Shown: positions 22,612 to 34,019 of the stretch, in pieces
How the letters are laid out: the number at the start of each line of letters is the position of its first letter
Numbering within the stretch: position 1 is the stretch's first letter
From: Cladopsammia gracilis
Lineage: Eukaryota > Cnidaria > Anthozoa > Scleractinia > Dendrophylliidae
Direction of reading: 5' to 3'
Assembly: GCA_022457155.1 (NCBI GenBank)
Contig: JAJGOT010000165.1
Span: 1,405,001-1,469,000 of the forward strand
Length of the DNA stretch: 64,000 nucleotides
Position numbers and translations under genes: made by a program
Notes under the pieces: generated by a model
The model's input: the letters and a program-made list of their open reading frames with translations, nothing else
Told to the model about the DNA's origin: nothing
Databases searched by the model: none

Positions 22612-23779
22612 TCGGACGCACTTCTAAATCTCCCAGTCCCTCTCTTAGACGCTCTGAACGAGCGGGAAGTGTACTACACTTAACTCATTTGTTTCAGTTG
22701 AATCTCATGGAAGAAGATTACCGAAGACTTCCAACTATTATCAGAATCTTACCGAAAATTTCGGAGGATTGCTTGGGGTCATTGTAAACTTTAATTTTGG
22801 ATGATTTTTAAATGATGCCGGGAAAAGGCTACCTAAGCTAGCTGGCTAAGAAATGAAAATTAATCAAATTGAATCTTAAACAGTATATGATAACTATTTT
22901 CTAACTAAAATTGATTTTTTTCCTTTTGTCTTACTGAAGTTAGAGGAGAAAATGTGTGTTTGGATAGTGAACTCGTCTTCATGCCAATTCCAATCACACT
23001 CCGAGATTGGCCCATATTTTGGCTTTCACTTGAAGGAAAGGCCAATGCATCATTTCAATGTCAATTCATTTCGCCAACATTTGTTCACCACGGTTGTATT
23101 ATCATTTTGTTACCCGTATGTAATATACCGAACGTTTTTTTAATTGTACTCGTACTACAGGAAGCAGTCGTGAGAATAACTGTGTTAACTGTAGCAATCT
23201 ACGTTGGAAGCTATAAAACGAGAGCTTGCAAAGAAGGGCTGCAAGGATTGTGAGCAAAACTGATGATGGTATCAATGCTATCCTGGGACTCGGTGTTAAG
23301 TAGCCCACACTTGAAGATACGAGAGATAGTCACGTTTTCAAGTTTAAAATGGTAGAATAATGTGTGAAAGGCGTAAATGCATGTAAATCTACAGACCTTG
23401 GACATAAAATTTGACAATTTGTGTCAGAAAATGCGAATATGCTTTGTCTTCTGGTCTGAAATTAGGTACAGATTTCTGGCAATTCTTGCTTGAAAAGGAA
23501 GAATATTTGGTTAGGTCTGAATATAATGGTTGGGGAAATCGCATATTTTGGCCAAGCCGCACATTGCACATTAGATTGTGACGCTGATGTTGCCTTCCAG
23601 CAAGATTAACGGAGAGATTAAAATAAGACCGGTCCTGTTGGAGACATCCAAGAAGCTGCAAGGCCCTTATCGATAGGCGTTTACGTGGATGATCACCATC
23701 GGCGACGACTGGGTTGCATAGCCTCACACAACCTTGGAATTATGAATAACATAGACGAAGCTCCTTTGGCAGAAATAAT
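22612..23779. other. Unassigned sequence
   Basis: Several overlapping short frames on both strands, none with recognisable domains. The right part may belong to the decayed gypsy element that follows. Confidence 0.35.
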
Positions 23780-24605
23780 CCCTGGTTACATGGAGAAGAC
23801 AAGCCCAAAGCTCTTCAAGGGACTTGGCTGTATTTCTGGCTAGTACGAGGTTGATCGTCACGACAGCGCAAAACCGTACAACCTTACTACACCCCGCAGA
23901 ACTAAAACATATGGAGGACATGGACGTCATTAACAAGGTAGACCGACCGCCACAGTGGTGTTCTCTCGTGGTGATAATTCTCAGGAAGAATGGAAAAGTA
24001 CAGATTTGGGAAGATTTCATTCATTTTAATAAGGCAGTCCAACAAGAGCCATACTATACCCACCACAGAGCACAACCTCGCTAAACACGCAGATATCAAG
24101 ATTATTACGACTGGACGCCAATTCCGGGATTTGTTTATCACCTTCATAACGCCAGGGGACAGTACCTCTACAGAAGACTTCCGTTCGGAATTGCATCAGC
24201 TTAAAAACACTTCAAAGAAACCAAGCAGCATTTTCTGGAATTGAGTGTCAAATGAAGGGCATTCTAATGTTCTAAGAGTCGTCCAGACTGCACAAGGAGC
24301 GTGGGTCACGTGCTCCGTAAAGGTGGGATTGAAGCCTACCACTTCGAACAGGTTGAAGTGATCAGCAAGGCAAAAGCTCAGAACTAAGATGTTATGTAGG
24401 AATGGGCAATTGCAAGTACTTACCTAACCTACAGATCAGACCAGCAAGCCTCAAAGAATCATTTCACCAAAGACAGTGCTTGAATCTGCGACACGGCACC
24501 GAAGTATTTGAAAAAATCCAGAAGCAGCTGATTTCGACCCCAGACCTGCCAATCTATAAATCAAAATTGGAGACAAAAGCCGCAGCAGACGCCTCTTCAT
24601 GAAGC
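23780..24605 (+). pseudogene. Decayed Ty3/gypsy pol (RT and RNase H) remnant
   Basis: Fragments in changing plus-strand frames follow the order of a gypsy reverse transcriptase: ELKHMEDMDVINKVDRPPQW, then a NGKVQIWEDFIHFNKAV-like segment, TTEHNLAKHADIK, a FITFITPGDS-like segment and, near 24500-24600, an IQKQLISTPDLPIY ... AAADASS segment typical of the start of RNase H. Frameshifts, stops and deletions remove the catalytic core. No LTRs were identified. It is clearly non-functional. Confidence 0.7.
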
Positions 24606-25788
24606 ACGTAGCGTTCATCTGAGCAAAGGAAAGCCCGAATTGAGAAAGAGATATTAGTTACAACACGGACTGAACAATCTAGGCCAGAATATATAGCCAT
24701 GTCGTGGACCAATCGACAAATCCATAATGTAAAATATAGTCTATATTTATCATTAGTATACAATATTTGGTGTACCGTAATTGCGGTACCTGTATATGCG
24801 CTTTATGACGTCATAAATAACTCGACCAGAACCTGGTACAGTTTTTATATCCGTTTCTGCGTTGCATGTTTAGACACATTAAACATGTTTTTGTGCTTTC
24901 TTCAGCTGAGCTGAATTCAAAATGTATACGATAAAATAGGCCCAAGAAATTAATACAGTTTACTATCTCTGAGCGACCATCTTCCCATTTGAAGAATTTT
25001 TCGGTCAAACGCTGAGTATTTACTATCTTACCTCGTTCCGAGGGCTGTTCCTAACAAAGGAGTTAATTGTAATCGGGGAGGTACCTTAAAAACATTTTTA
25101 AAACCTCGAGCTAAGCGTCAACCGGGCCCTGTTTTTCAACCAACTGGTTCCAGAGTTTCTTGTCTGTCTTTTTGACTGGGCTTATTCCACAAATGGGGAC
25201 CGGGCTATAAACGTGCATCTTCTCGGCGGCAAAGTAATAGGGCACTGCCAGCGTGTTATGAATAATGAAAATCATAATAAGTGTGTACCACATCCTTTCC
25301 CATTAAAAAAGAAACATTTTGAAACTACCTAGATACTAATTCAATAAATGATATTTTAATGTCATATAATAATTCAAAAATCGAGCATTGTAAAGTAATT
25401 GACGAATTATTTCCTTCATTTTTACATTTTTGTCATATTGTAGTTTCTTAAATTTTCAAATACTTTTTGCCATCTGTATGTAAATGTATTGTAATTCATT
25501 TTTTACACAAAAATGTATTAAAATAAACCTATTCAGTATTACCATCAAAGTAAGGATATCTAACTGAAGGTCATTTTGAACTGTTACAGTTGTATGTCAA
25601 AAACGCCAATCAATTTAATCCCAATAAACCAAAACATACTAAAAGCGCTTTATGCCACAGCAAAAACAGTTAAATTAGGTGGGAAAAAGGTTTGTCTTGT
25701 GTTCAAAATTTACATATTTTCTAGATTTTAACTCTGCCAAAAAATGTTTTACATCTAATTTCCATATGGACGCAGGTGTTTGCCTGCC
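24606..25788. other. Unassigned; original 3' flank of GPCR 2
   Basis: No gene recognised. Before the transposon inserted, the sequence immediately left of 25892 would have been the continuation of the GPCR 2 3' flank, read on the minus strand. Confidence 0.35.
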
Positions 25789-25891
25789 TAAGGAAATGTT
25801 AAGGTTCTTCTATTATCGTGTCCATGTATTGGATGCCCTCAATTTAGAAATGCTAGGAAATGCCACGGTTCTTCTATATCGTGTCTATGTA
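25789..25891 (+). repeat. Two-copy tandem repeat beside the transposon
   Basis: AAGGAAATGTTAAGGTTCTT and AGGAAATGCCACGGTTCTTC each lead into CTATATCGTGTCTATGTA-like sequence. The pair abuts the left target duplication. Confidence 0.6.
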
Positions 25892-25897
25892 GCGAAC

Positions 25898-26427
25898 TAC
25901 GGTGGCCCACAAGGGACATGCTGAAATAAGAAAAAGTTGCTGCAAATAAGAAAAAGTTGCTGCAAATAAGAAAAAGTTGCTGCAAATAAAATAAAGTTGC
26001 TGCAAATAAAATAAAGTTGCCGCATATAAAAAAACATTGCTGCAAATTAAAAATAGTTGCTGCAAATTTAAAAAGGCTGCTGCAAATTAAAAATAGTTGC
26101 TGCAAATTAAATAAAAGAGTTGCTGAAAATAAAAAAAATTGTTGCTGCAAATTAAAATAGAGTTGCTGCAAATTAAAAAAAGTTGCTGCAAATAAAAAAA
26201 AGTTGCTGCAAATATAAATAGAAAAATAATGCGCACGCATAATGGCTGGGGAGGACTGGACCGGCCACGATCGATCGTCATGAGGAGGCCATGTTGTTTT
26301 CCCTTTGATGTTGAAAATGTTCTGCTCTTCTTGCGGCCAAGACTGTGCGCCTGACGCGAAATTTTGCCATAAATGCGGGCAGAAGCTACCACAGTATGCC
26401 ACTGATGGTGCAGGTAGTGTCGATGAG
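25898..26427 (+). repeat. Left long terminal inverted repeat
   Basis: A 26-bp perfect terminus, then about 15 tandem units of AAAAAGTTGCTGCAAATAA (roughly 18-20 bp, to ~26215), then TGCGCACGCATAATGGCTGG and the sequence leading into the first ATG, and finally the first ~37 codons of the transposase. Homology to the right repeat ends near GTCGATGA at about 26427. Confidence 0.85.
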
Positions 26428-28288
26428 CTAATTAAGGAGTACTTTCATCGTGGGTATCCATACCAAGCAATTGTGGATTTGTTGGAAAAACAAGATGGTG
26501 TACGAATGCATGTGAGAACGCTGAAAAGGAAATTGAAAGACGTAGGTTTGAAGAGAAAGGGAGCTATTCATGACGAAGCTCTTGTGCGAGAGCTCATAAA
26601 GCAAGAGATGCAAGGAGCTGGCTCGTTGGGTGGGTATCGCTATATTTGGCATGCTCTTCGATTACGGCATCATGTGAACGTTCCGCGCAGCCACGTTGCG
26701 AGCGTTATGAAGGAGATTGACCCGGAGGGAGTAAGAGAGAGGAGGGCACGGCGGCTGAGGAGAAGGAGTTATGTTTCCAGTGGACCAAACTTTTGCTGGC
26801 ACATAGATGGTACGTGCAAATTACATGAAATTATCAATAACAAAGCCTGTCTCCACCCGGGGGGGGGGGGGGGGTACTCCCTATAATGGGCTATACGGGG
26901 ATGCTCCGCCCGAAAGGGGTACCTTTTTGAGGCTGGAAGTATATGAAAGAGTCGGGATTTTACGAGTTGAAGTATATGAAAGGGTAGGGATTTCACGAAG
27001 GATAGGAATGGGTAGCGAAAACACGAGTTGAAATATAAAAAGGTAGGGAAAACTGCCATTTAAGTATTATAAAAAGCGCCTTAAAGGCTATATGAAAGGG
27101 GTAGCATTTTCAATGAAAGGTATATGAAAGGGGTACCATCAGTCAATGAAAGGTATATGAAAGGGGTACCTTTTCTGTCAACAACAGTGTATGAAAGGGT
27201 AAGGGTTTGGACCTCGGGGCGGAGCATCCCGGTACAAAACTTTGTTGAGTACCCCCCCCCCCCCCCCGGCGTCTCCATTCCCAGTTCTTGTCTACTGTTA
27301 CATCAATAAGTGTGGGCAGTCATCCCCTCAGGACAGTTTTGTGATAATCCAACTCTGAAGGTGTGGTGTGGGGGTGGGGAGTGAGGTCTATCAAAAAATT
27401 ACACATCTCTTCGTTAAGTGTTTAATCAATGTTGTTGACATTGGTTTCTACTCCAAGACATTGTCTGCAATTTTGTGTAGTTTAAATTTAAACGACCTTG
27501 GAAATTAATTTTATGATGTGTATTATTAACTCCTAGGGTACGACAAAATGAAACCATATGGCTTCCCAATCCATGGCTGTATATGTGGATACAGCAGAAG
27601 AATAATCTGGTTAGAAGTTGACAAATCTAACAATAATCCAAAGGTTCCCAGCAGATTTTTTTTGGATGCTGTCCAAAATGTAGGAGGTTGTCCAAGAATT
27701 GTACGCTCTGATTGTGGTACTGAAAATGTAGTTGTAGCTGCAATGCAATGTTATTTTAGAAGTGATGGGAATGATGAATTTGCAGCTGAAAAAGCTCACC
27801 AGTATGGATCTTCACCCTCCAACCAGCGGATTGAAGCGTGGTGGTCGTGTTTTGCACAAAGCAGGTCAAATTGGTGGATAAATTTTTTCAAAGACATGTG
27901 TGAATCCAGAGTACTTGAGCTAGGAAATGTTTTTCACATGGAATGCCTATGGTTTTCTTTTTCAAAGTTAATTCAAAATGAACTTGATAAAGTAAGGGAT
28001 CATTGGAACAGTCATTACATCAGGCGGTCACGTCATGATACAGTTGCTGGGGTTCCTGACATCCTTTACTACCTACCTGAAAATTCAGGTGCTGTTGATT
28101 GTCTTGTTCCTGTTTCTCAAGCCAAAATAAGTGAAGTGGAACCACAATGTGACATGGAAGTAGAGGAAGACGACTACAAGGAATACTTTGAATACATAAT
28201 GGCCATTAAAGGCTGGGACTATCCTCTCAATGAGAGAGAAGCTTTTGGCCTTTTTCAAAGTTTCAAGCAACTACAGCTTGATGGTTGA
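26317..28288 (+). CDS. DDE integrase-like transposase, two exons
   Basis: Exon 1 (26317-26809) ends at G|GTACGT and exon 2 (27537-28288) follows CTCCTAG. The join is in frame and gives 414 residues. I chose the ATG at 26317 because it is conserved in the opposite inverted repeat, whereas the ATG at 26308 is ATA there. Domains: zinc ribbon (C3, C6, C17, C20); helix-turn-helix region ~33-90 with TLKRKLKDVGLKRKG; integrase core with likely catalytic D164 (WHIDG, codon just before the intron), D223 (RSDCGTEN) and E264 (NQRIEAWW). The context PYGFPIHG ... GYSRRIIWLEV fits the rve-like integrase-core proteins that are abundant in cnidarian and fish genomes. Position 181 reads GCICGYS; I would expect GCIDGYS from memory of the family. 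The upstream region and first codons lie in the left inverted repeat. Function: presumably cutting and joining this element's ends. Confidence 0.85.
26856..27270. mobile_element. 415-bp MITE with poly-G ends in the transposase intron
   Basis: The left end is CCCGG plus a G run and TACTCC; the right end is its complement (GAGTACCCCC...CCGGC). Inner arms GGGGATGCTCCGCCC / GGGCGGAGCATCCC also pair. GTCTCCA flanks both sides (26849-26855 and 27271-27277), a probable 7-8 bp target duplication of hAT-like length. The interior repeats TATATGAAAGGGGTA. It is wholly intronic, so it should be spliced out. Confidence 0.75.
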
Positions 28289-28973
28289 CTTTACAGTGCA
28301 CATTAATAAATTTATTATTTTCAGTGAAATTAAAACACAATAGTATTTAATAAGCACCTGCAATCACAACAATTACCAATACATCTGTTATAACTACAAG
28401 TAGTGTAAAGGTGAAACGTCGAGTCACACTTTCAAGGCTTTTTCAAAGTAACATGTTTATTACTTGTTTAATATTGTATGTGTAGTAAACGTAACATTGT
28501 TCAAAAAACGAAGTTAAGTTTAATATCAAAATTTTAATAAATTATTGTTAATTAACTGGTAACAATAATTTCGTAACAGAAAGGAAACATATCTCATGGT
28601 AATGCTGTGAGACAAACTTTATATTGACATGGAATGTAAGATTGTACATGTAATATGGATGGTAATGACCTGCAAAGTTATCCTTTCATATTGGTTTTAC
28701 TTTTCTTCTAGTTATACTTTGTGAACCTAACTGCAACTGAACACTGATCTTAACAGCAATGCTTGAATTAAAATGAGGTAAATTTATAAAAACACAACAA
28801 CGTACATGTCCCCGATCATCTGGGATAGTTGGAGAAAATAAAAAAAGTGTTTTTATTTTGCTTGTGCAAACTAGATTTCTGGGATGGTTAGTTCCCTGTG
28901 ACTTTTGAAAAACTTTAGGATGCCTGAATTAGTGGAGTTTTGGTACTGAGCTAAAGAAATCACGACATAAACC
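28289..28973. other. Spacer between transposase and nested MITE
   Basis: Inside the large transposon, downstream of the transposase stop. AATAAA-like words near 28306 (TTAATAAATT) could serve as a polyadenylation signal. No gene seen. Confidence 0.4.
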
Positions 28974-29359
28974 CATGGTTCGTACAACTTCAGACAAATA
29001 AAATTCAAGGACTTTTCAAGGACTTTTCAAGGACGAAAAATAGTTTTCAAGGACTATGTTTTATTTACGAAATCGAAACTGTTTGTCCCCTGGTGCATGA
29101 AATTGAGGCAAAGATTACAATTTTGCTTCATGTACGCATTCACGTATTATGCCGACATTTTCGCTAGTTATTTTCGGATTTTAAAAGTCGCTGGTGGCCA
29201 TTTTTTTCGTAGCAAAATCATTTCATTTATCAGAAAAGTGACACAAAGTCCTACATTTCAAAGACTTTTCAAGATCTAATAAAGAAATCAAGTACTTTTC
29301 AAGGACCTTAACCAACTTAAAGGACTTTTCAAGACTTTTTCAAGATTGTACGAACCATG
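28974..29359. mobile_element. 386-bp MITE nested between the two transposon genes
   Basis: Perfect 14-bp inverted ends CATGGTTCGTACAA / TTGTACGAACCATG are flanked by TAAACC on both sides (28968-28973 and 29360-29365), a 6-bp target duplication. The subterminal regions carry repeats of TTCAAGGACTTTTCAAGG in both halves. No coding capacity. The superfamily is unassigned. Confidence 0.8.
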
Positions 29360-29575
29360 TAAACCATCATAATTTATGTCAAGTGAGGAATGATCACCTA
29401 TCATTGTAGAAATCTGAGACGAGCGTGCCAGAAAATAGACACTCTTCATTTTCCCGATTTATCACAGTGCATATACATGCATGTACATGGGGACATCTAG
29501 GGATGGTCTGGAAACAAAGAAATTCCCGATTGCGTTGGATTTCGCCAGGCTTTATGAATTCTGGAAAAATGAAAA

Positions 29576-32500
29576 TTAGATAAAACCAAATCCATAAGAA
29601 TCTTGCACTGCTGACGAAATCATGTCTTCCATAGTTTTCTCGTTGTCGATATGAACAGGGAGCTTAATAGTGATGTCACAGGTTGATGCTGTTGGTCGAC
29701 AGCAACATCCCTGGAGACAGCCATGAACAAATTCTACCGTGAACTTCTTGGGAAACCCAAGCGGTGGTATGTTAGGGGACCCGGTCATCCACTTCAAAAA
29801 GTCCATTAAGCTGACACCTTCAATGCCTGAAGTTCAGAAAAAAGAAACTGATCAGAATACATGCAATGGAGGGGCAGGGGTAGGTGTGTCTGTGTGTGAG
29901 GGGGAGGGGAGGGGAGGGGTGGGTGGGGTCATCAACCTCTTTCCCTACCCATTCCGCTGGTATGTGAATGGGGAGGGGATAAACAAGGGTAGAACACCAT
30001 ATTTAGTTTGTAGCTGATGAATACCAAGAATTTATAACACTGTCAGCCCCAAGTTCACAAGCATAATAGGAAAATGATTACTATAAGGTCTATAAGTGCT
30101 ACTTCATATCCCATGATACTTTCTGAAAAAAAATAAAACATACCTCCAGCATCAATGGATGTCACCACATCACTGAAAAACTTAAAAGTGTTTATCTCTG
30201 CATCTTTGCGAATCTGTGATTCACTGAAGTTCACTATCATATTGTCCTGGAATTCATCGGCAGTAATAGTGAAACAATTCCCACTTGCAAAAACAGGTTT
30301 CCAGATTTCCTGATTTCTTCTCAGATGACTCAGAATACCACATTCATCCAGCCCACTTTCAATTTGCACCAGTTGGGGAAGATACTGACATAACTGACCT
30401 TTGATACAAATTGATCTATAATAAAGGAATACCAATACAATGTGCATTACAAACGTTTCACTTAGTAAGTCAGAAATTACAGGAAAGAGCCTGGATAAAA
30501 CTCCTTTATCATTAAGATCAAAGTCATATCTTTTTATCACATAAATAAAACAGTGATAGAATAGAAAAAAAAAAACAGTAAAACAGAAACAAAGGACATT
30601 CAACATAGACTCTTGTCAGGTCCGAATATGAGGTCAGTGATACAACTGTGGGTGTCCAGATTTGTTTAAGAATGTTTCAAGCACTATACACACTGCACAT
30701 ATATAAACTTATAACCACAATAATAAAAGCGATGTTATTACTGAATAATGGGTTTTACTCCAGCAAGCGTCTCCTTCTGTGGGATGCCTGTGTAGCCAAT
30801 TGATTCCAAAACGTCAAGTCCATCATCATTGGTCAATACAGCTCTCACTCCCTCATCTGTTGTCGCACTTGACAACTGAAAAACAACATTAAAACAATTC
30901 ACTAGATTGTCATTTTTAACATGTAGATTCATTATCAGCTTTCTGACTATAAATCAAAAGGGACCTGAATACATCTACAATCCTGGCCAAAAATTCTTGG
31001 GACACATTTCTAAAGTGCACACAAAAGACACATGACTTATTCATAAATTCATAAGTATTGTTATGGCAGTATTCCTAAGGTCCCCCTCCTCCTAATGACA
31101 GCAAATGGAATGATTCAATATGTTCACCACGGTTGAAATCAACGTTGTAGAGGGGAGAAGGAAGGGAGAAATATGTGGGTTAGTGAATGCATGATTTTGA
31201 AGGGTTTTTGTGTAAGTGTCCCAAGATTTTTGACCAGCATTGTAGTTATTAAGTTGCAGCTGTGGAATCATGGGAATGATTGGTGTCTGAAGATCGTATC
31301 ATCCTTCTTTTCAATTTGGCTCTCATTCATGTTAGGTCGTTTTCCCTCCACATTGAGCATACCGTTAACTCCCTACAAGACAGACCCCCATATAAGACAA
31401 TCCTCCCTAAGATTTATAGCAGGTCCCAGCCAAATTTCACCTGATTTTTGAATGGTTAAAAATAGATTATTTATTTCAAGGCACACAGCTAGAGGTGGTC
31501 CCAGGGGTGTCTGGCTTAGAAAGAGTTCACTTATGTAACAGCACAGATCATGGGTATTTAAATCATGTACTTACTGTTTCAGCAACTCTTCTTAGCATGG
31601 GGTCTTGGTTGTCAGATGGGCAAAGTGGTTCTCCAACCAGATAGGAGGCTATATCTGGTGCCAAAAAGTTAGGAGCAGGTCCACCTTGCAGAATAGACAT
31701 TCCCATGACTGTCCCACAAGTCTTGAAATCACCTGCATTCAGTGCCACAGTAGAGTTGACAGGTTTCCCACTTTTAAAAAACTTCTCCTTTATAATCATC
31801 AACAGCTCTGTGAATTAAACCATTAAAATAGAATCAATCTCCAACCTTTAAAGAGGGGCACATCCTCGGTGTAAAAACCTGCCAACTCACAAGTGACGTA
31901 AAACAAAGAAAACAAAAGGTAATGAAACAGTAGAGTGCAAGACAAAGGTAGAAAACAAAGGAAAAAGTCACAGGTTTTTACACCAAGGTAAACCCTAACG
32001 AGGAGTACATATAAACTTTACAAGATTTGCAATGAAACATTAACATGTAATCAAGACTGCTCTAGCGGTACTAACACTGCTTTCATCTTCAAATGAGCAA
32101 CAGATATACAAAATGTTAAAACTACATGTAAATGGTTTGTATAAATTATAATTAATTATTTTAATGAGTACATCTCACCTAAAAGTATTTTTAGGTAATG
32201 CGAAATACCCATAACCTTTTCGAGCATAGTATACTGCAGTCATTTTACCTGCAAATAGCTCTCTCCTTGGGCCACCATCATCCACAGCTGGTTCCCCGGA
32301 GAAAACAACTTTTAGTGTGGATTTTGGTTGGATCTTGTTTAACATCGCTGATTTGAAATCCTGCCAGATAAACTTCCTCCTAATAGTTAGGCGTTTTATA
32401 TCTGTTGATAGCAGGTGAGCCGACAAGGTTATGATTTGTTCCCCAAGGGCTTTCTTTTGCTGCTGGCCAGTTAACTCATGTGCTGTTGCAGGTTCAGAAT

Positions 32501-33557
32501 TGTACTGGGTAGGTGTAGGGAAAGGATCAGCAATGTCACATTGTTCCTTGGTGTCATCCAATAACCACATTGAGCAATTATCAGCATGCTGCTCGATTTG
32601 GTCAACAGGATATAGTGAAAAGCAAATAGGACAACTCATCAGTCTTTCTTGCTCCACCTTTTCATTTTGTACAATGAGGGAGGGTTTGCTTTCAAAAACA
32701 GAACACTGCAATTCTTTCTCAAACGAATCTGACTGTAACTGCACTACTGAGTGTGCTGTCCCGTTTTCATCCTGATTTTGATTTGGTGATAATGAACTTG
32801 GAATGGTACCCGAGTCCCTTTTGCTTTGGTCTTGCATGCTCTTGTTTGTGTTGCTTACACTTGGTATCAATGTGCATGAATTGTCACTCGATTCATCAAT
32901 GTCTGAATCCAAGTCAAAATCACCGATCATACTATCAAAGTAGTCAGAAGATGAACACAAATAGAACGTGATCCTTGAATAAGGTTTTTCAATTTCCTCT
33001 TTGTACCTTTTAAGAGTGAAAGGCTCATCGGAACCAGGTAGTGTACTCACTCTATTTTTATCAGCGTACAGAAGCTGGTAAAATACCTTCTTGTTGCTTT
33101 GGATAACATCTTTATGAAAACGGCTATGTTTCTCAACAGCTTTTCCTAAAAGGTCCTCGGAAGTTATATTCGTCGGGACGTTTAACGGAAGTAAATAACC
33201 CCTCTTAATCGAAAGACGACCATCCTTAATAGTCATGACACCAATGTTTATCTTCGCCTCACAATCTACGTTACCTTTATGGTCCACCTTCATTTTTTTT
33301 CCAGGTTTGCTCCTGAAGTATTTTGATCTGTCTTCTTCCTTTCGGGCTCGAAACTGAGCGAAGGTTAACTGCCCCGATGCTCCACTGCCACTTCTAGTTG
33401 CACTAGCACTACTACCACTACCACTACTTTCATCTTTCTTTGAGCCTTCATCGACACTAGCTGCACCATCAATGACATTCTGTAGTAACTTCTGTCCGCA
33501 TTTATGGCAGAATTTCGCGTCAGGCGCACAGTCTTGGCCGCAAGAAGAGCAGAACAT
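29576..33557 (-). CDS. HECT-type E3 ubiquitin ligase carried by the transposon, five exons
   Basis: Minus-strand exons 33557-32249, 31807-31575, 30875-30742, 30415-30144 and 29826-29576 join at GT-AG sites with matching phases to give 732 residues. Domains: zinc ribbon at 3-20, almost identical to the transposase N-terminus; Ser/Gly-rich linker; a UBZ4-like finger (CPIC...HADNC, ~309-328); HECT domain from ~414 (VVFSGEPAVDDGGPRREL) to the end, with FLKWMTGS, PPLGFPKKF and the likely catalytic C699 in TASTCDITIKLP, 33 residues from the C-terminus as usual for HECT enzymes. It most resembles the G2E3-like ligases that are expanded in corals and fish. Expected activity: thioester transfer of ubiquitin to a substrate. 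The start ATG is shared with the opposite TIR. Substrate unknown; the transposase or a host defence factor are candidates by inference only. Confidence 0.85.
31865..31993. repeat. Inverted repeat in HECT intron 1
   Basis: CGGTGTAAAAACCTG and CAGGTTTTTACACC face each other across about 100 bp within the first intron, with further complementarity (AAGTGACG / GTCACAGG). It is possibly a small foldback element. Confidence 0.5.
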
Positions 33558-33994
33558 TTTCAATATCAAAGGGAAAACAACATGGCCTCCCCACGACGAT
33601 CGATCGTGGCCGGTCCAGACATCTCCTCGTGGACGGTCCAGACCTCCCCAGCCATTATGCGTGCGCATTATTTTTCTATTTATATTTGCAGCAACTTTTT
33701 TATTTGCAGCAACTTTTTTTAATTTGCAGCAACTTCTTTTAATTTGCAGCAACTCTATTTTAATTTGCAGCAACAATTTTTTTTATTTTCAGCAACTCTT
33801 CTATTTCATTTGCAGCAACTATTTTTAATTTGCAGCAATTTTTTTTAAATTGCAGGAAGTTTTTTTTATTTGCGGCAACTTTATTTTATTTGCAGCAACT
33901 TTATTTTATTTGCAGCAACTTTTTTTTATATGCAGCAACTTTTTTTATTTGCAGCAACTTTTTATTTACAGCATGTCCCTTGTGGGCCACCGTA
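33449..33994 (-). repeat. Right long terminal inverted repeat
   Basis: Complement of 25898-26427. It holds the first ~37 codons of the HECT gene, the upstream region (here with an extra short duplication near 33607-33640), about 15 TTGCTGCAAATAAAA units and the 26-bp terminus. Confidence 0.85.
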
Positions 33995-34019
33995 GCGAAC
34001 GCACTCATTGTTCCACAAA

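Larger units (their letters stand above)
25898..33994. mobile_element. Complete 8.1-kb DNA transposon carrying transposase and HECT ligase
   Basis: The two ends match perfectly in inverted orientation over 26 bp (TACGGTGGCCCACAAGGG...). Each is flanked by GCGAAC (25892-25897 and 33995-34000), a 6-bp target duplication. The inverted repeats continue for over 500 bp. Inside are two convergent intron-containing genes: a DDE integrase-like transposase (+, 26317-28288) and a HECT E3 ligase (-, 33557-29576). Both assemble in frame at consensus splice sites. TAC termini with a 6-bp duplication agree with what I recall of the eukaryotic IS3EU superfamily; this needs a Repbase comparison. Two smaller MITEs are nested in its intron and intergenic spacer without harming the coding exons, so the element is old enough to have been hit but looks coding-competent. 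It lies 19 bp past the GPCR 2 stop. Confidence 0.9.

Noticed and set aside
26308..26316. Earlier ATG of the transposase
   Set aside because: In the opposite inverted repeat the equivalent codon is ATA, while the ATG at 26317 is kept in both.
25839..26402. Minus-strand 187-codon frame rich in ICSNFFLFAATL repeats (and the mirrored plus-strand frames at 33472-34167)
   Set aside because: By-products of the AGTTGCTGCAAATAA array in the inverted repeats.
32431..32971. Plus-strand frames antisense to HECT exon 1
   Set aside because: The minus-strand gene explains the region with domains and splice sites; the antisense frames have none.
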